Origin: Bog-159 sp050008575 | GTDB taxonomy: Bacteria; Acidobacteriota; Terriglobia; Bryobacterales; Bryobacteraceae | Direction: 5' to 3' | Assembly: GCA_050008575.1 (NCBI GenBank) | Contig: JBEKMJ010000030.1 | Location: forward strand, 124,001-188,000 | DNA: 64,000 bases | In this document: positions 8,609 to 17,400 of the stretch, piece after piece | How positions within the stretch are numbered: position 1 is the first letter of the stretch | Layout of the letters: the number at the start of each line of letters is the position of its first letter | Notes under the pieces: generated by a model | Databases searched by the model: none | The model's input: the letters and a program-made list of their open reading frames with translations, nothing else | What the model was told of the DNA's origin: nothing | Made by a program: the position numbers and the translations under genes

Positions 8609-9704
8609 CGAAGGCTAATCGCCGGCCGTCCGGCGACCAGGAGGGGGCATCCATGCTGCCTTTCCCTCCGACGAGTTTAGCCAGCACTCGCACCTTGCCG
8701 TCCTTCAGCGACAGGACACGCAGCATGACATCTTGGTCTTCGGGGATCGCGGCTATGTCTTTACTGTAAGATAGAAAAGCGATTTCCTGGCCATCCGGGG
8801 AGAAGTGCGGATAGCAATTCCGGTAACCGTCGGACGGCAACCTTGCATCGGCGGACTGCTCGACGCCGGCTTGGTTAGTTGTCTCCGCGGCTTCTGGCTT
8901 GCCTCCCGCGGCGGCTATCTTCCGCATGCCGCGGTCGCTGTGAAAGACAATTGCGCCGCCATCCGGGGTCCACGTGGGCGACGACAGGCGGCCCGGAGTG
9001 ACATATACGACGCGCCGGTCTCCCGAGACCGGGACCGTTTCCAGGGTACTGTACAGTCTTGGCGCGGCAGCCGTGGGCGCGCCGATTGTCAGTTCGACAT
9101 TGGAGAATACGGCCTTCTCCACGGTATCTTTATTATGCGAGCAGACACCCATTCCCACATAAAACGGATCGTGCATCGGGACCCGCATCGATCCGCCGGA
9201 GAACTGGAGTTCTTCACCCGCGGTCGCGACCCATATATAGAAGTTATCGCCCCGCTTGGCGATGCGCACGCGGGCCGGCGCCTTCATGGCGGATTGGATT
9301 TCACTCGTGTTCACGCTTTTTTCGTCGCGCGCCTGCAATGAAGTCAGCCCGTCTCCATGCCGCGCCACGTCGGCGTACGCCGAGTCGGCATCCAGGCTCT
9401 GGCGAATCATCAGGACTGCCTTGCGGTGCGCCTCCCCGCTGGAGCCGATGAACGAAATGTCCGAGGTCAGGGTGACGTCGCCGGATACCTTCGTCCACAC
9501 GAACTGGAACGCGTCCGCGGCCAGCCACATGTTCTCGCCGCTGCCGGCGATGGTGTACGCCCGCTTGGATGCGTCATATTCAACGAAGCCGGGGTGCAGC
9601 ACTGTGCCGACATCCGCATGCTCTTCGAAGATCCCCAGCGGCGCGGCGGCGTAGACTGGCAACGCGAGACAGGCCGCCGCCAGCGCCGGATAATTGTGCC
9701 GCAT
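8583..9704 (-). CDS. Secreted DUF1349-like lectin-fold plus PD40 (TolB-like) repeat protein
   Basis: 373 residues with a signal peptide (LAAACLALPVYAAA). Residues about 25-210 resemble a concanavalin-like DUF1349 domain (MWLAADAFQFVWTKVSGDVT, MIRQSLDADSAYADV). Residues about 225-373 hold PD40-type propeller repeats with the recurring S-P-x-W-x-P-D-G signature (SSPTWTPDGGAIVF, YPHFSPDGQEIAF, APSWSPDGRRLAF). There are too few repeats for a closed propeller, so the fold may be partial or may dimerise. The function is not known. The 3' end overlaps the convergent TIGR03437-like gene by 26 bp. Confidence 0.7.
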   Translation of the reverse strand: MRHNYPALAAACLALPVYAAAPLGIFEEHADVGTVLHPGFVEYDASKRAYTIAGSGENMWLAADAFQFVWTKVSGDVTLTSDISFIGSSGEAHRKAVLMIRQSLDADSAYADVARHGDGLTSLQARDEKSVNTSEIQSAMKAPARVRIAKRGDNFYIWVATAGEELQFSGGSMRVPMHDPFYVGMGVCSHNKDTVEKAVFSNVELTIGAPTAAAPRLYSTLETVPVSGDRRVVYVTPGRLSSPTWTPDGGAIVFHSDRGMRKIAAAGGKPEAAETTNQAGVEQSADARLPSDGYRNCYPHFSPDGQEIAFLSYSKDIAAIPEDQDVMLRVLSLKDGKVRVLAKLVGGKGSMDAPSWSPDGRRLAFVSYQWIRK

Positions 9705-9719
9705 CGTTATACCTCCAAT

Positions 9720-10145
9720 CTATCGTGCCGCAGTCTCCTGGCTGAACAGGCAGAGCCACCTGCCTTTGCGCTCCGACCAGATAGACGAAACGTACACCTT
9801 CGCTGTAAAGTGTTTTCCGTGTGACGTTCCGGACTCCGTGATCTTATAAGTGAGAAGTCCGGACTTTGCCGACAGCCGCAGCACCTTGGCGTCTTCCATG
9901 GTGTAGTCGTCGAGCCGGAACTCCGCTGTATTCTTGAGTACCTGCGCTTTGTCCGCTGCCCCGTGCGCGTCCACGAACACCGCGTCCTCGGCCGTCAGCG
10001 CGGCAAACCCCACCAGATCGCCCGTCTTCAGGCAATCCAATCCCTGGCGCTCCTTGGCCAGCACCTTACTCTCTAGCGCGTCTTGCTGGGCAAATGCCGC
10101 AATCGCCGTTAATAGTAACAACCCGGCTCGTAACATAGTTGTCAA
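9720..10145 (-). CDS. Secreted NTF2-like (DUF4440/SnoaL-type) protein
   Basis: 141 residues with a signal peptide (MLRAGLLLLTAIAAFAQ). The mature part has the NTF2-like DUF4440 outline: an N-terminal helix with ALESKVLAKERQGLDCLKTG, then LVGFAALTAEDAVFVD, and C-terminal strands ending in ERKGRWLCLFSQETA. Such proteins form small cone-shaped dimers and are often of unknown function. It lies between the PD40 protein and the GH26 gene on the same strand with short gaps (15 and 7 bp), so the four leftward genes from 14260 down may be one transcript. Confidence 0.75.
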   Translation of the reverse strand: MTTMLRAGLLLLTAIAAFAQQDALESKVLAKERQGLDCLKTGDLVGFAALTAEDAVFVDAHGAADKAQVLKNTAEFRLDDYTMEDAKVLRLSAKSGLLTYKITESGTSHGKHFTAKVYVSSIWSERKGRWLCLFSQETAAR

Positions 10146-10152
10146 CTCCCGC

Positions 10153-12090
10153 CTACTGTCGCGATATCACGTGCGGATTTGCATATAACGCGCGTAACGT
10201 GTCCTCTTGTTCGGCGCCGGAAGCCAGAAACCAGGCCCACCGCGTGGGCTGTTCCAGCATCGCGCCCGTCGGCGTCCAGCCGTCCAATCCCAGCCCGATC
10301 GCCTTGCCCACCGCGAAGCGCGCCAACTCCGCGTCGCGGCGCCACGAAAACTGCGTATTACCCAGGTTCACCGCCAACGCATCGGCATATCCGAGACCCG
10401 GGAAGTAATCCGCATATTGGCCGGGCGCATCGGGGCCGAATCCCGGCGCGGCGGCGTTCCAGACCCAAACCAGGTTGCGCAGTTTATGATAGTTCACCAG
10501 GCGATCGAACAACTGGCGGTACAGCGCTGCCGATTCCCCCTTATGGCCGGCCCACCAGAATCTGGCGCCGTTCGATTCCGGATACGGCCGCCACAATACC
10601 GGTACGCCGGCCTCCTGCAACTGCCGCAGAAATGCCGCCGCCGTGTCTGCCTGCGCGCTCCATCGCGCGAAGAGCCGGGTGCCGGGCGTCAGCAATTCCT
10701 TCCACTCGAAGTCCGATAGCTTGCCGGATCCATCGTCGGTGGGCCGCGCCGGGCGCCAACTCAACGTGACAATCGCGCGGTTTTGATGCTGCCGCCTGGC
10801 TTCTTCCGCGACCGCTTGCGCGCCGGGTCCCGCCAGATCCGCGCCGTAGATCGCAGGATATTTGCCGGTGGCTTCAAAAACTCGCCCGGTGTCGTTCTCC
10901 TGACCGCTTAAGATGCCATTTCCGGGCGCAAGGTGCAACTTAGCCAGCAACTCTTTTGCCGCCGGCAGCGGCTCCGGCGTCACCAACTGTGGATCGGGCG
11001 CGGGCGATAACTTACGCATCGCCGCCATCGCTTCCGACAGGCGTGGATCGTCGCGATTCAATGCGTGCGCGTCATTATAGATTGCGCGCACGGCTTCCAG
11101 CGGGTTGCTCAGCTCCACAAACTCGCTCCAGGTCATGAACCACGTGTATTTCGGTTGCTCCTTCAAGGCAGCCGGGCTGGGCACTCCGCCGACTTCAGCC
11201 AGCGCCACCGGCTTGCCTCCGGACAGCGCCAGCAGGTCGTCATAGAAGCTCTGCTTGAACTCGCCGTATACATCCACCGAGAGCACGTCCGCATATTCCA
11301 GCCCGGGGAAGTAGTCTGCATACGGACCCGGACCCGAACCGCCCGAACCGGGAGCATTGGCGTTCCACACCCAAACCAGATTGTCCAGATGGTGGTAGTT
11401 TACGAAGCGATCGAACAGTTGCCTGTATAGCGCCGCCGATCCGTCCCTGCCCTTCCGGCCGCCCCACCAGAACCAGTTGCCGTTGACTTCGTGGTAGGAG
11501 CGCCACAGCACCGGCACGTGCGCGTCGCGCAGTTGTTTTAAATAGCCGGCGATCGCGTCCACTTGCGCGCACCAGCGCTTATAGAGATCGGTGCCGGGCG
11601 TGAGCGTCTCGCGCCACTCGAAATCCGAAAGGTGGCCTTGCACGCTATCGCGGAAGGTGACTGGCTCATCGTCCGTGGGCCGGACGGCGTGCCAGGTGAA
11701 CGTCACGATGGCGCCATTACGATACTGGCGCATGGCTTCTTCCACCAGCGCCGGCCGCGCCAGCGTAGAGTCCTTGTCGGCGCCGCCCTGAAAACCGAAA
11801 TCCTGGCCGAAGACGGCAGGGTACTTGCCCGTCAGGTCATAGGCGCGGTCGGTCCAGTTGGCGATGGTATTCGGATAGTTGTGCTGCCCTGTCAGGATAT
11901 AGTGTCCGCTAATCGAATACAGGTAGTTAAGTAAAGCGCGCGCCTCCGGCGAGGCAGCCGGATTGACAGGCGCTTGCGTCTGCGCCCCCAACGGGGCGGC
12001 AATCAGCAGTACCAACGTGGCGCACGCGCTCAGCGTGCCGTGTTCACACTCGTGCGAACACCTCTTACGGTAACTCCACTTCCAACGCAT
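10153..12090 (-). CDS. Tandem GH26 (beta-mannanase-like) protein with degenerate second domain
   Basis: 645 residues with a signal-peptide-like N terminus (TLVLLIAAPLGAQ). Two GH26-like domains are present. Domain 1 (about 45-350) keeps the acid/base E201 in WRSYHEVNGNWFWW and the likely nucleophile E299 in VALAEVGG. Domain 2 (about 375-645) keeps E505 in WRPYPESNG, but His before it is Pro, and the nucleophile region reads IGLGLDGW with no Glu, so it is probably inactive and perhaps binds sugar. Family role: hydrolysis of beta-1,4-mannan or related glycans outside the cell. The ATG at 12090 overlaps the upstream regulator's end by 26 bp, implying coupling. Confidence 0.88.
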   Translation of the reverse strand: MRWKWSYRKRCSHECEHGTLSACATLVLLIAAPLGAQTQAPVNPAASPEARALLNYLYSISGHYILTGQHNYPNTIANWTDRAYDLTGKYPAVFGQDFGFQGGADKDSTLARPALVEEAMRQYRNGAIVTFTWHAVRPTDDEPVTFRDSVQGHLSDFEWRETLTPGTDLYKRWCAQVDAIAGYLKQLRDAHVPVLWRSYHEVNGNWFWWGGRKGRDGSAALYRQLFDRFVNYHHLDNLVWVWNANAPGSGGSGPGPYADYFPGLEYADVLSVDVYGEFKQSFYDDLLALSGGKPVALAEVGGVPSPAALKEQPKYTWFMTWSEFVELSNPLEAVRAIYNDAHALNRDDPRLSEAMAAMRKLSPAPDPQLVTPEPLPAAKELLAKLHLAPGNGILSGQENDTGRVFEATGKYPAIYGADLAGPGAQAVAEEARRQHQNRAIVTLSWRPARPTDDGSGKLSDFEWKELLTPGTRLFARWSAQADTAAAFLRQLQEAGVPVLWRPYPESNGARFWWAGHKGESAALYRQLFDRLVNYHKLRNLVWVWNAAAPGFGPDAPGQYADYFPGLGYADALAVNLGNTQFSWRRDAELARFAVGKAIGLGLDGWTPTGAMLEQPTRWAWFLASGAEQEDTLRALYANPHVISRQ

Positions 12091-14260
12091 AGATATCCGA
12101 GTTAGTATAAATCACCGTGGCAATGGGAGCGTCGCCGGGCCCCAGGCCCGCCAGCAAATAGCCGATGGAATTGGATTGTGGGATCTCTTTCGAACTCATC
12201 ATCCGCTCTTGCTTCTCTTTCCCGGCGGCGCCGATTGCCACGCGGTAGATCGGCTGCTCCGGGGCCAGAGTTTCCTGGTAATAAACGTACTGGCTGTCTG
12301 TCGACCAGAAGGGCGCGCCCAGACCGCCGCCGGATGCCAGCGGCGTCCACCGCCGTGTATCGAAGTTCAACAACAGCATCTGGGTTCCGGCCCTGTCCGT
12401 CGCGGCGATGTACCGTCCATCGGGCGACCATGCCGCCTGTGCCAGAGTCTCCGACCCCGTCAGAAGCGTGGCCTTCTTGGCTTGCAGGTCCAGTGTATAA
12501 AGACCGGGCTGGCCGGATACGCCGGGCGGCAGCCGGCGCGCGAACACCAGAGAGTTCCCATCCGCGGACCAGCTCGCGTTCCCGTCGATCAGCCCCGCAT
12601 CCGTGACGGGTTCGGGAGCCCCTCCGATGGATGGGACCACGTAGACGCGGCTGGCATGGCCGGCGGGCCCTCCGCCGAAAACGATGCGGGTCCCGTCCGG
12701 CGACCAACGCGGCTCGGACGCGTGCACCGAAGGAGTCGTCAGTTGCAGCCGCTCGCTGCCATCCGGCCGGCTGCGCCACAGGATATCGTCGGGAACGGTC
12801 ACGTAAGCGATCCATTCACCGTCTTTCGAGTAACTGACCCACTGCCCTTGCACTCCGGAAAGGAACTGCGCAAATTGACGGTGGCGGGCATCGTAACGCA
12901 CCAACTCGCGGCGCTCCTGCCCGGCGGCGAAGAAGACTCGCTTGCTGTCGGGGTTCGGCGCCAACGAACTGAAATCCAGCGGCGTGGAGTAGATCTGCAC
13001 AGGAGGGCCTTCAAAGGCCCGCGGGAAGTGGCGGTTCGCGCGTATGGCATACACACTGGATACACGGCTGCGCAGCGCGCGGAACAAGTAGTAGTTTCCG
13101 TTGGCGGTCCAGTTGCCATCGTCGTCGCCGTCCGGCTCCGCGGCGCCGGAACTCCATTCCCGCAGAAAGGGATGCAGTCCCTTGCCATCGGAGGAAACTT
13201 CCCACAAGTTGCGCGGGCCCAAGTTTGGACTCAGCATGGAAAAGCGCAGCACGTCGGCTCTGGGCGGCGGCGCCCAACGGATAGAGTAAGGTACGCCGGG
13301 AGTGTCGAGAAGCTTGCGGGAATCCGTACCGTCGCTCGACACGACGAACAGCGCGGAGCCGCGGGCGAAGACGATGCGGCTTCCATCGCGCGACCAGGCC
13401 CCGGCGTGGCCCGCCACATCCCCCACCCGCCGTGGCGATCCGCCCACGGTGGGGACCACCCAAAACGTGCGCTCCACTTCAGAACCAGACTGGCTGGCCA
13501 CCAGCAGGTTCGAACGGTCCGGCGAGATGTCCAGGATGTCCGGATTAAACAAGTGCTGCTCCAGCGGCAGGGGCAGGGGCAGGGGAGTCCCGCCCTCCAC
13601 CGAAACCTGGGCCAACGACCAGTTCCCGCCGTCGCGCTGCGTGAAATACACGCGCGTGCCATCCGTGGCCACGCCATTGCCTAGTTCGATCCGGCCGGTT
13701 TGCGTGAGCTGTACCACCTGCGCCAGGCGCGCCGGCTGCACCGAAGTGGCCAGCCAGTAGAGCCGGACGGCCAGGAACAGGACCACAATCAACGCGGCGA
13801 TGCGGCCGTAGATCCCGCGGCGGCGCACCGGCGGTGCAATGCTTGGCGCCGTGACCGGAGCGGGCAGCGGCTTTGGCTGGCTGGCGGGGGGCGCCTCCTC
13901 CGCCACGGCGCTCCTGCTTTGCGCCAGCGTCTGCACGGGCGCGATGAAACGGTATCCGCGCCGCGGCAGAGTCTCCACATAGCGCGGCGTGGCGGCATCG
14001 TCATCCAGCGCCTCGCGTATTTTCTTGGCGGCGATGTTCAGGCCATTATCGAAATCGACCAGCGTGCCGCTCCAAAGCCTGCGCACCAATTCCTCGCGCG
14101 TGACCACCTGGCCGGGACGCTCCAACAACGCCGCCAGAAGCTGAAACGGCCGCTCCTGCAGCTTTATTCTTTGACCGTGTTTTCGCAGTTCGCCCTGCGC
14201 CAGGTCGACTTCGAAAACACCGAATTGGAGGATTTGAGGGGCGCGGTCGTTCGGGTCCAC
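12065..14260 (-). CDS. CadC-like winged-helix membrane regulator with PD40/WD40-like sensor
   Basis: 731 residues. Residues about 10-110 are an OmpR-type winged helix (Trans_reg_C) with GQRIKLQERPFQLLAALLE and the closing YVETLPRRGYRF. A Pro-rich linker leads to one membrane segment near 160 (IAALIVVLFLAVRLYWL). The outer part carries repeated PD40 signatures such as SWSADGNSLVFAR and AAWSPDGRYIAATD, predicting a beta-propeller. This is the ToxR/CadC one-component design: the membrane protein binds DNA directly in response to an external signal. It overlaps the GH26 gene by 26 bp, so it may control that operon, though this is inference. Confidence 0.88.
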   Translation of the reverse strand: MDPNDRAPQILQFGVFEVDLAQGELRKHGQRIKLQERPFQLLAALLERPGQVVTREELVRRLWSGTLVDFDNGLNIAAKKIREALDDDAATPRYVETLPRRGYRFIAPVQTLAQSRSAVAEEAPPASQPKPLPAPVTAPSIAPPVRRRGIYGRIAALIVVLFLAVRLYWLATSVQPARLAQVVQLTQTGRIELGNGVATDGTRVYFTQRDGGNWSLAQVSVEGGTPLPLPLPLEQHLFNPDILDISPDRSNLLVASQSGSEVERTFWVVPTVGGSPRRVGDVAGHAGAWSRDGSRIVFARGSALFVVSSDGTDSRKLLDTPGVPYSIRWAPPPRADVLRFSMLSPNLGPRNLWEVSSDGKGLHPFLREWSSGAAEPDGDDDGNWTANGNYYLFRALRSRVSSVYAIRANRHFPRAFEGPPVQIYSTPLDFSSLAPNPDSKRVFFAAGQERRELVRYDARHRQFAQFLSGVQGQWVSYSKDGEWIAYVTVPDDILWRSRPDGSERLQLTTPSVHASEPRWSPDGTRIVFGGGPAGHASRVYVVPSIGGAPEPVTDAGLIDGNASWSADGNSLVFARRLPPGVSGQPGLYTLDLQAKKATLLTGSETLAQAAWSPDGRYIAATDRAGTQMLLLNFDTRRWTPLASGGGLGAPFWSTDSQYVYYQETLAPEQPIYRVAIGAAGKEKQERMMSSKEIPQSNSIGYLLAGLGPGDAPIATVIYTNSDIYALEVELP

Positions 14261-14432
14261 GGATCATTCCACCTTGATCGGGCCATAAGCGAGTTTAACA
14301 TTCGGAACGCGCCGCTGCCTGTTCGATCGATAGAAACCGCTCCCTGACGGTCGCGGCTCAGTAAGCCGTGCGCAATCAACGCGAGGTATTGCCGAGCCGT
14401 GACCGTCGGCGAGCGGTTTCTTCCACCCCGTT
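14261..14432. other. Intergenic region carrying an 88-bp inverted repeat
   Basis: 172 bp between the CadC-like gene start and the 3' end of the first giant NHL gene. About half is the family-A inverted repeat at 14333-14420; the rest would hold the CadC-like promoter. No gene was seen. Confidence 0.5.
14333..14420. repeat. Family-A palindromic repeat, complete inverted pair
   Basis: Left arm 14333-14359 (gaaaccgctccctgacggtc then gcggctc) and right arm 14394-14420 are inverted copies with 3 mismatches in 27, around a 34-bp centre. Single arms of the same sequence occur at 19671-19697 and 27532-27555. The element lies 13 bp beyond the stop of the giant NHL gene. Confidence 0.8.
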
Positions 14433-17400
14433 TCACTGCGCGGCGATCGTCAAGCTGAACGTAGCCGTCAACCCTTCCACAGTGGCCGATACCGTAAAGG
14501 CTCCCGCGGTATTGTTGGCGGTCAGCGTCGGCGCTGTGGCCAACCCCGACGCATTCGTCACGATGGGCATGGGCGGAGAAGTATTGAACGTGCCGCTGGC
14601 GCCGGTGGCCCCGGGCACCGCGGCGAAGGTCACCGCGGCTCCCTTTACCGGATGGCCCGCCGCGTCCTTAACCTTCACCTGCAGATCCGTGGCGAACGCC
14701 TGACCGATGGAAGTAGTCTGGCCCGTCCCCGCGGTCTTCGCGATGCCGGCCACGGCGTCGCCGCTCTGGGTTACCGTCGCGGGCGATCCGTCCACCTTGA
14801 TGGCCGCCGTGCGGCTGTTGGCTGAGGTGTTGGCGGTGAACGAAAAGCCGATGGTCCCGCCGGCGGTGCCCGTAATGGCCAGCCAGGTTTCGTTGCTGGT
14901 GGCCGTTAGAGGCGCGCCTGCCGGAAGCACTTGCGCGGTCACTGCATCCGTGCCCGCCTGGGAACCCTCGGTCAGGCTCGTGGCGCTCAGCCAAAGGTAG
15001 GCCGGTGTCAGTTCCTTAACGGCTTTGTCATTCGTGTCCGCGATATATGGATTCCCTTGCGCATCCACGGCCACGCCGTTGGGCGAGTTCAGTCCCGTCG
15101 AAACCAGCGTCGTCACCTTCTGCGTCGCCGCATTCCACTGCTTGACCTTGTTATCGCCCGAATCCGCGATGTAGACGTTGCCGTCTCCGTCCACGGCAAC
15201 TCCATTTGGGCTGTTCAGGCCCGAAGCTACCAGTGAGGTAAGCTGAGCGCTGACCGCGTTCCACACTTTTACGGCATTGTTCTCGCTGGCGGCGATGTAG
15301 ACGTTCCCCAAAGCATCCAACGCGACGCCGCGCGGACCCTTCACGCCCGATGCGACCAGGGTTGTCACGGTGCCGGTGGCCGCCAGCCACTTGTCGACGG
15401 CGTTGTGTCCCGTATCCGAGAAGTACACGTTGCCCTGGCTATCCACGGCCACGCCCACCGGTCCGTTCAACCCCGTTGACACCAGCGCGATCACTTGACC
15501 CGTGGCTGCGTTCCATTCCTTGATGGCATTGTTCGAGGTATCCGCGATATAAACATTTCCTTGCCCGTCCACCGCCACGCCCGCCGGTTTGTTGAGCCCG
15601 GATACCAGCGTGTTCAGCGCTTGCGTGCCGGGGTTCCACTCCTCGATGGCATTGTTCGCGCTGTCCGCGATATAGACATTCCCTTGAGCATCCACCGCCA
15701 CTCCCCGCGGAGCGCTCAACCCAGACGATATAAGTATGGTTACCGGATATACCGGCTGAGAGCCGGCCGCGGCTTGCGTCACGGTGAACGTCGATCCGGA
15801 TATCGTCAATGTTCCTATTTGCGGAGCCGGGTTGGGGTTCGCCGCGTAAGTGAAATAGATCGCAGCGTTGCCTGTGCCGCTCTGGCTGCCTGCCGATACG
15901 TTCAACCATGCGGCATTGCTGGCCGCGGTCCAGGGCCCACCGGCAACTAAGAGCACGCTGCCGTTGCCGGGTGCACTGCCAACATTGACCGACGAGGTCC
16001 CCAGGGTATAAACCAGATTCGTCAGCGTGAAAGTCACACTCAAGTCACCCACGCTGGCGGTCACGCTAAACGCGCCGCCGATGTTATTGGCGGTCAGCGC
16101 GGGCGCCGTGGCGTTGCCGTTCTGATCGGTAAGAATGGGCATGGCCGGGCTGGAGTTCAACGTCCCACCGGCACCGCCGGGGCCGGCCGTCACGGTGAAC
16201 GTCACCGCCGATCCCTGTAATGGCATCCCGCTGGAATCGGTCACTGTTACTTCCAGCGCCACTGGGAACAGTTGTCCCGCCGGCGTACTTTGGCCGTCGC
16301 CGGCGGTTTTGGCCAGGCTCGCCAGCGTCTCTCCGCTCTGCGTTATGGTAACCTGCTGGCCCAGCACCGCGATGTGCGCCACGCGGGCCGAGCCCGAAGT
16401 ATTTGCCTGGAAGGTGAAGGCGACCGTGCCACTCGTCACGCCCGTAATCGCCAGCCATGTCTGGTCGCTCGATGCCGTCAGCGGCGTGCCGGCCGGAAGA
16501 ACCTGGGCCGTAACGGAGTCCGCACCCGCCTGCGCGCCCTCGTTCAAGCTTGCGGCGCTCAACGAGAGATACCCGAATGTGACCTTCTCGATCGCGTTAT
16601 TGTTCCGGTCCGCGATATAGAGGTTGCCCTGGGCATCCAACGCGACGCCCGCCGGACTCCCCAGCCCGGATGAGACCAGAGTCAGCACTTGCTGGCCGGC
16701 GGCATTCCACTGCTCGATGGCATTATTCCCCGTGTCCGCGAAATCGACGTTGCCTTGTCCATCCACGGCTACGCCGGAAGGCGCGCCTATCCCGGAAGAT
16801 ACCAGCGCCGTGGCCTGTTGCGTGGCGGTGTTCAACTGTTCGACCGCATTGTTGCCGGCATCCGCGAAATAGACATTGCCCAGTCCGTCCACGGCCACTC
16901 CCGTGGGGTCGCTTACGCCCGCCGATCCAGCCAACAGCATCGCTACCTGCGCGCTGGAAGCGTTCCACTCCTCGATGGCGTTATTGGCCGAGTCGGAAAA
17001 GTACACATTGGCTTGCGCGTCAACCGCCACTCCGTATGGGCTGCCCAACCCGGTCACCAGGGGGATGAGTTGCTGGCTCGTTGGACTCCACTCTTCGATC
17101 GCCTGGTGGCCGCTATCGGCGATGTATACGTTGCCGTTTGCATCCACCGCCACGCCCGTGGGACCGCTCAGCCCGGATACCAGCGCGGTCAACTGTTGCG
17201 TGCCGGGGTTCCACTCCTCTACTGCATTATTGCCCGTGTCCGCGATGTACACGTTGCCCTGCGTGTCCACGGCCACGCCTTGTGGAGCATTCAATCCCGA
17301 CGCCACCAACGCCGTCACGGGAGCGACTGGCGCATAGCTGGTGCCGGCTTGTGTCACCGTGAACGTCAGCCCCGCAATGGTCAGTGTGCCGGTCTGCGCG

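Noticed and set aside
12176..13684. Long rightward open frame (502 codons) opposite the CadC-like gene
   Set aside because: It is fully antisense to a gene with clear domains, is Arg/Gly/His-rich, and matches nothing; a GC-rich shadow.
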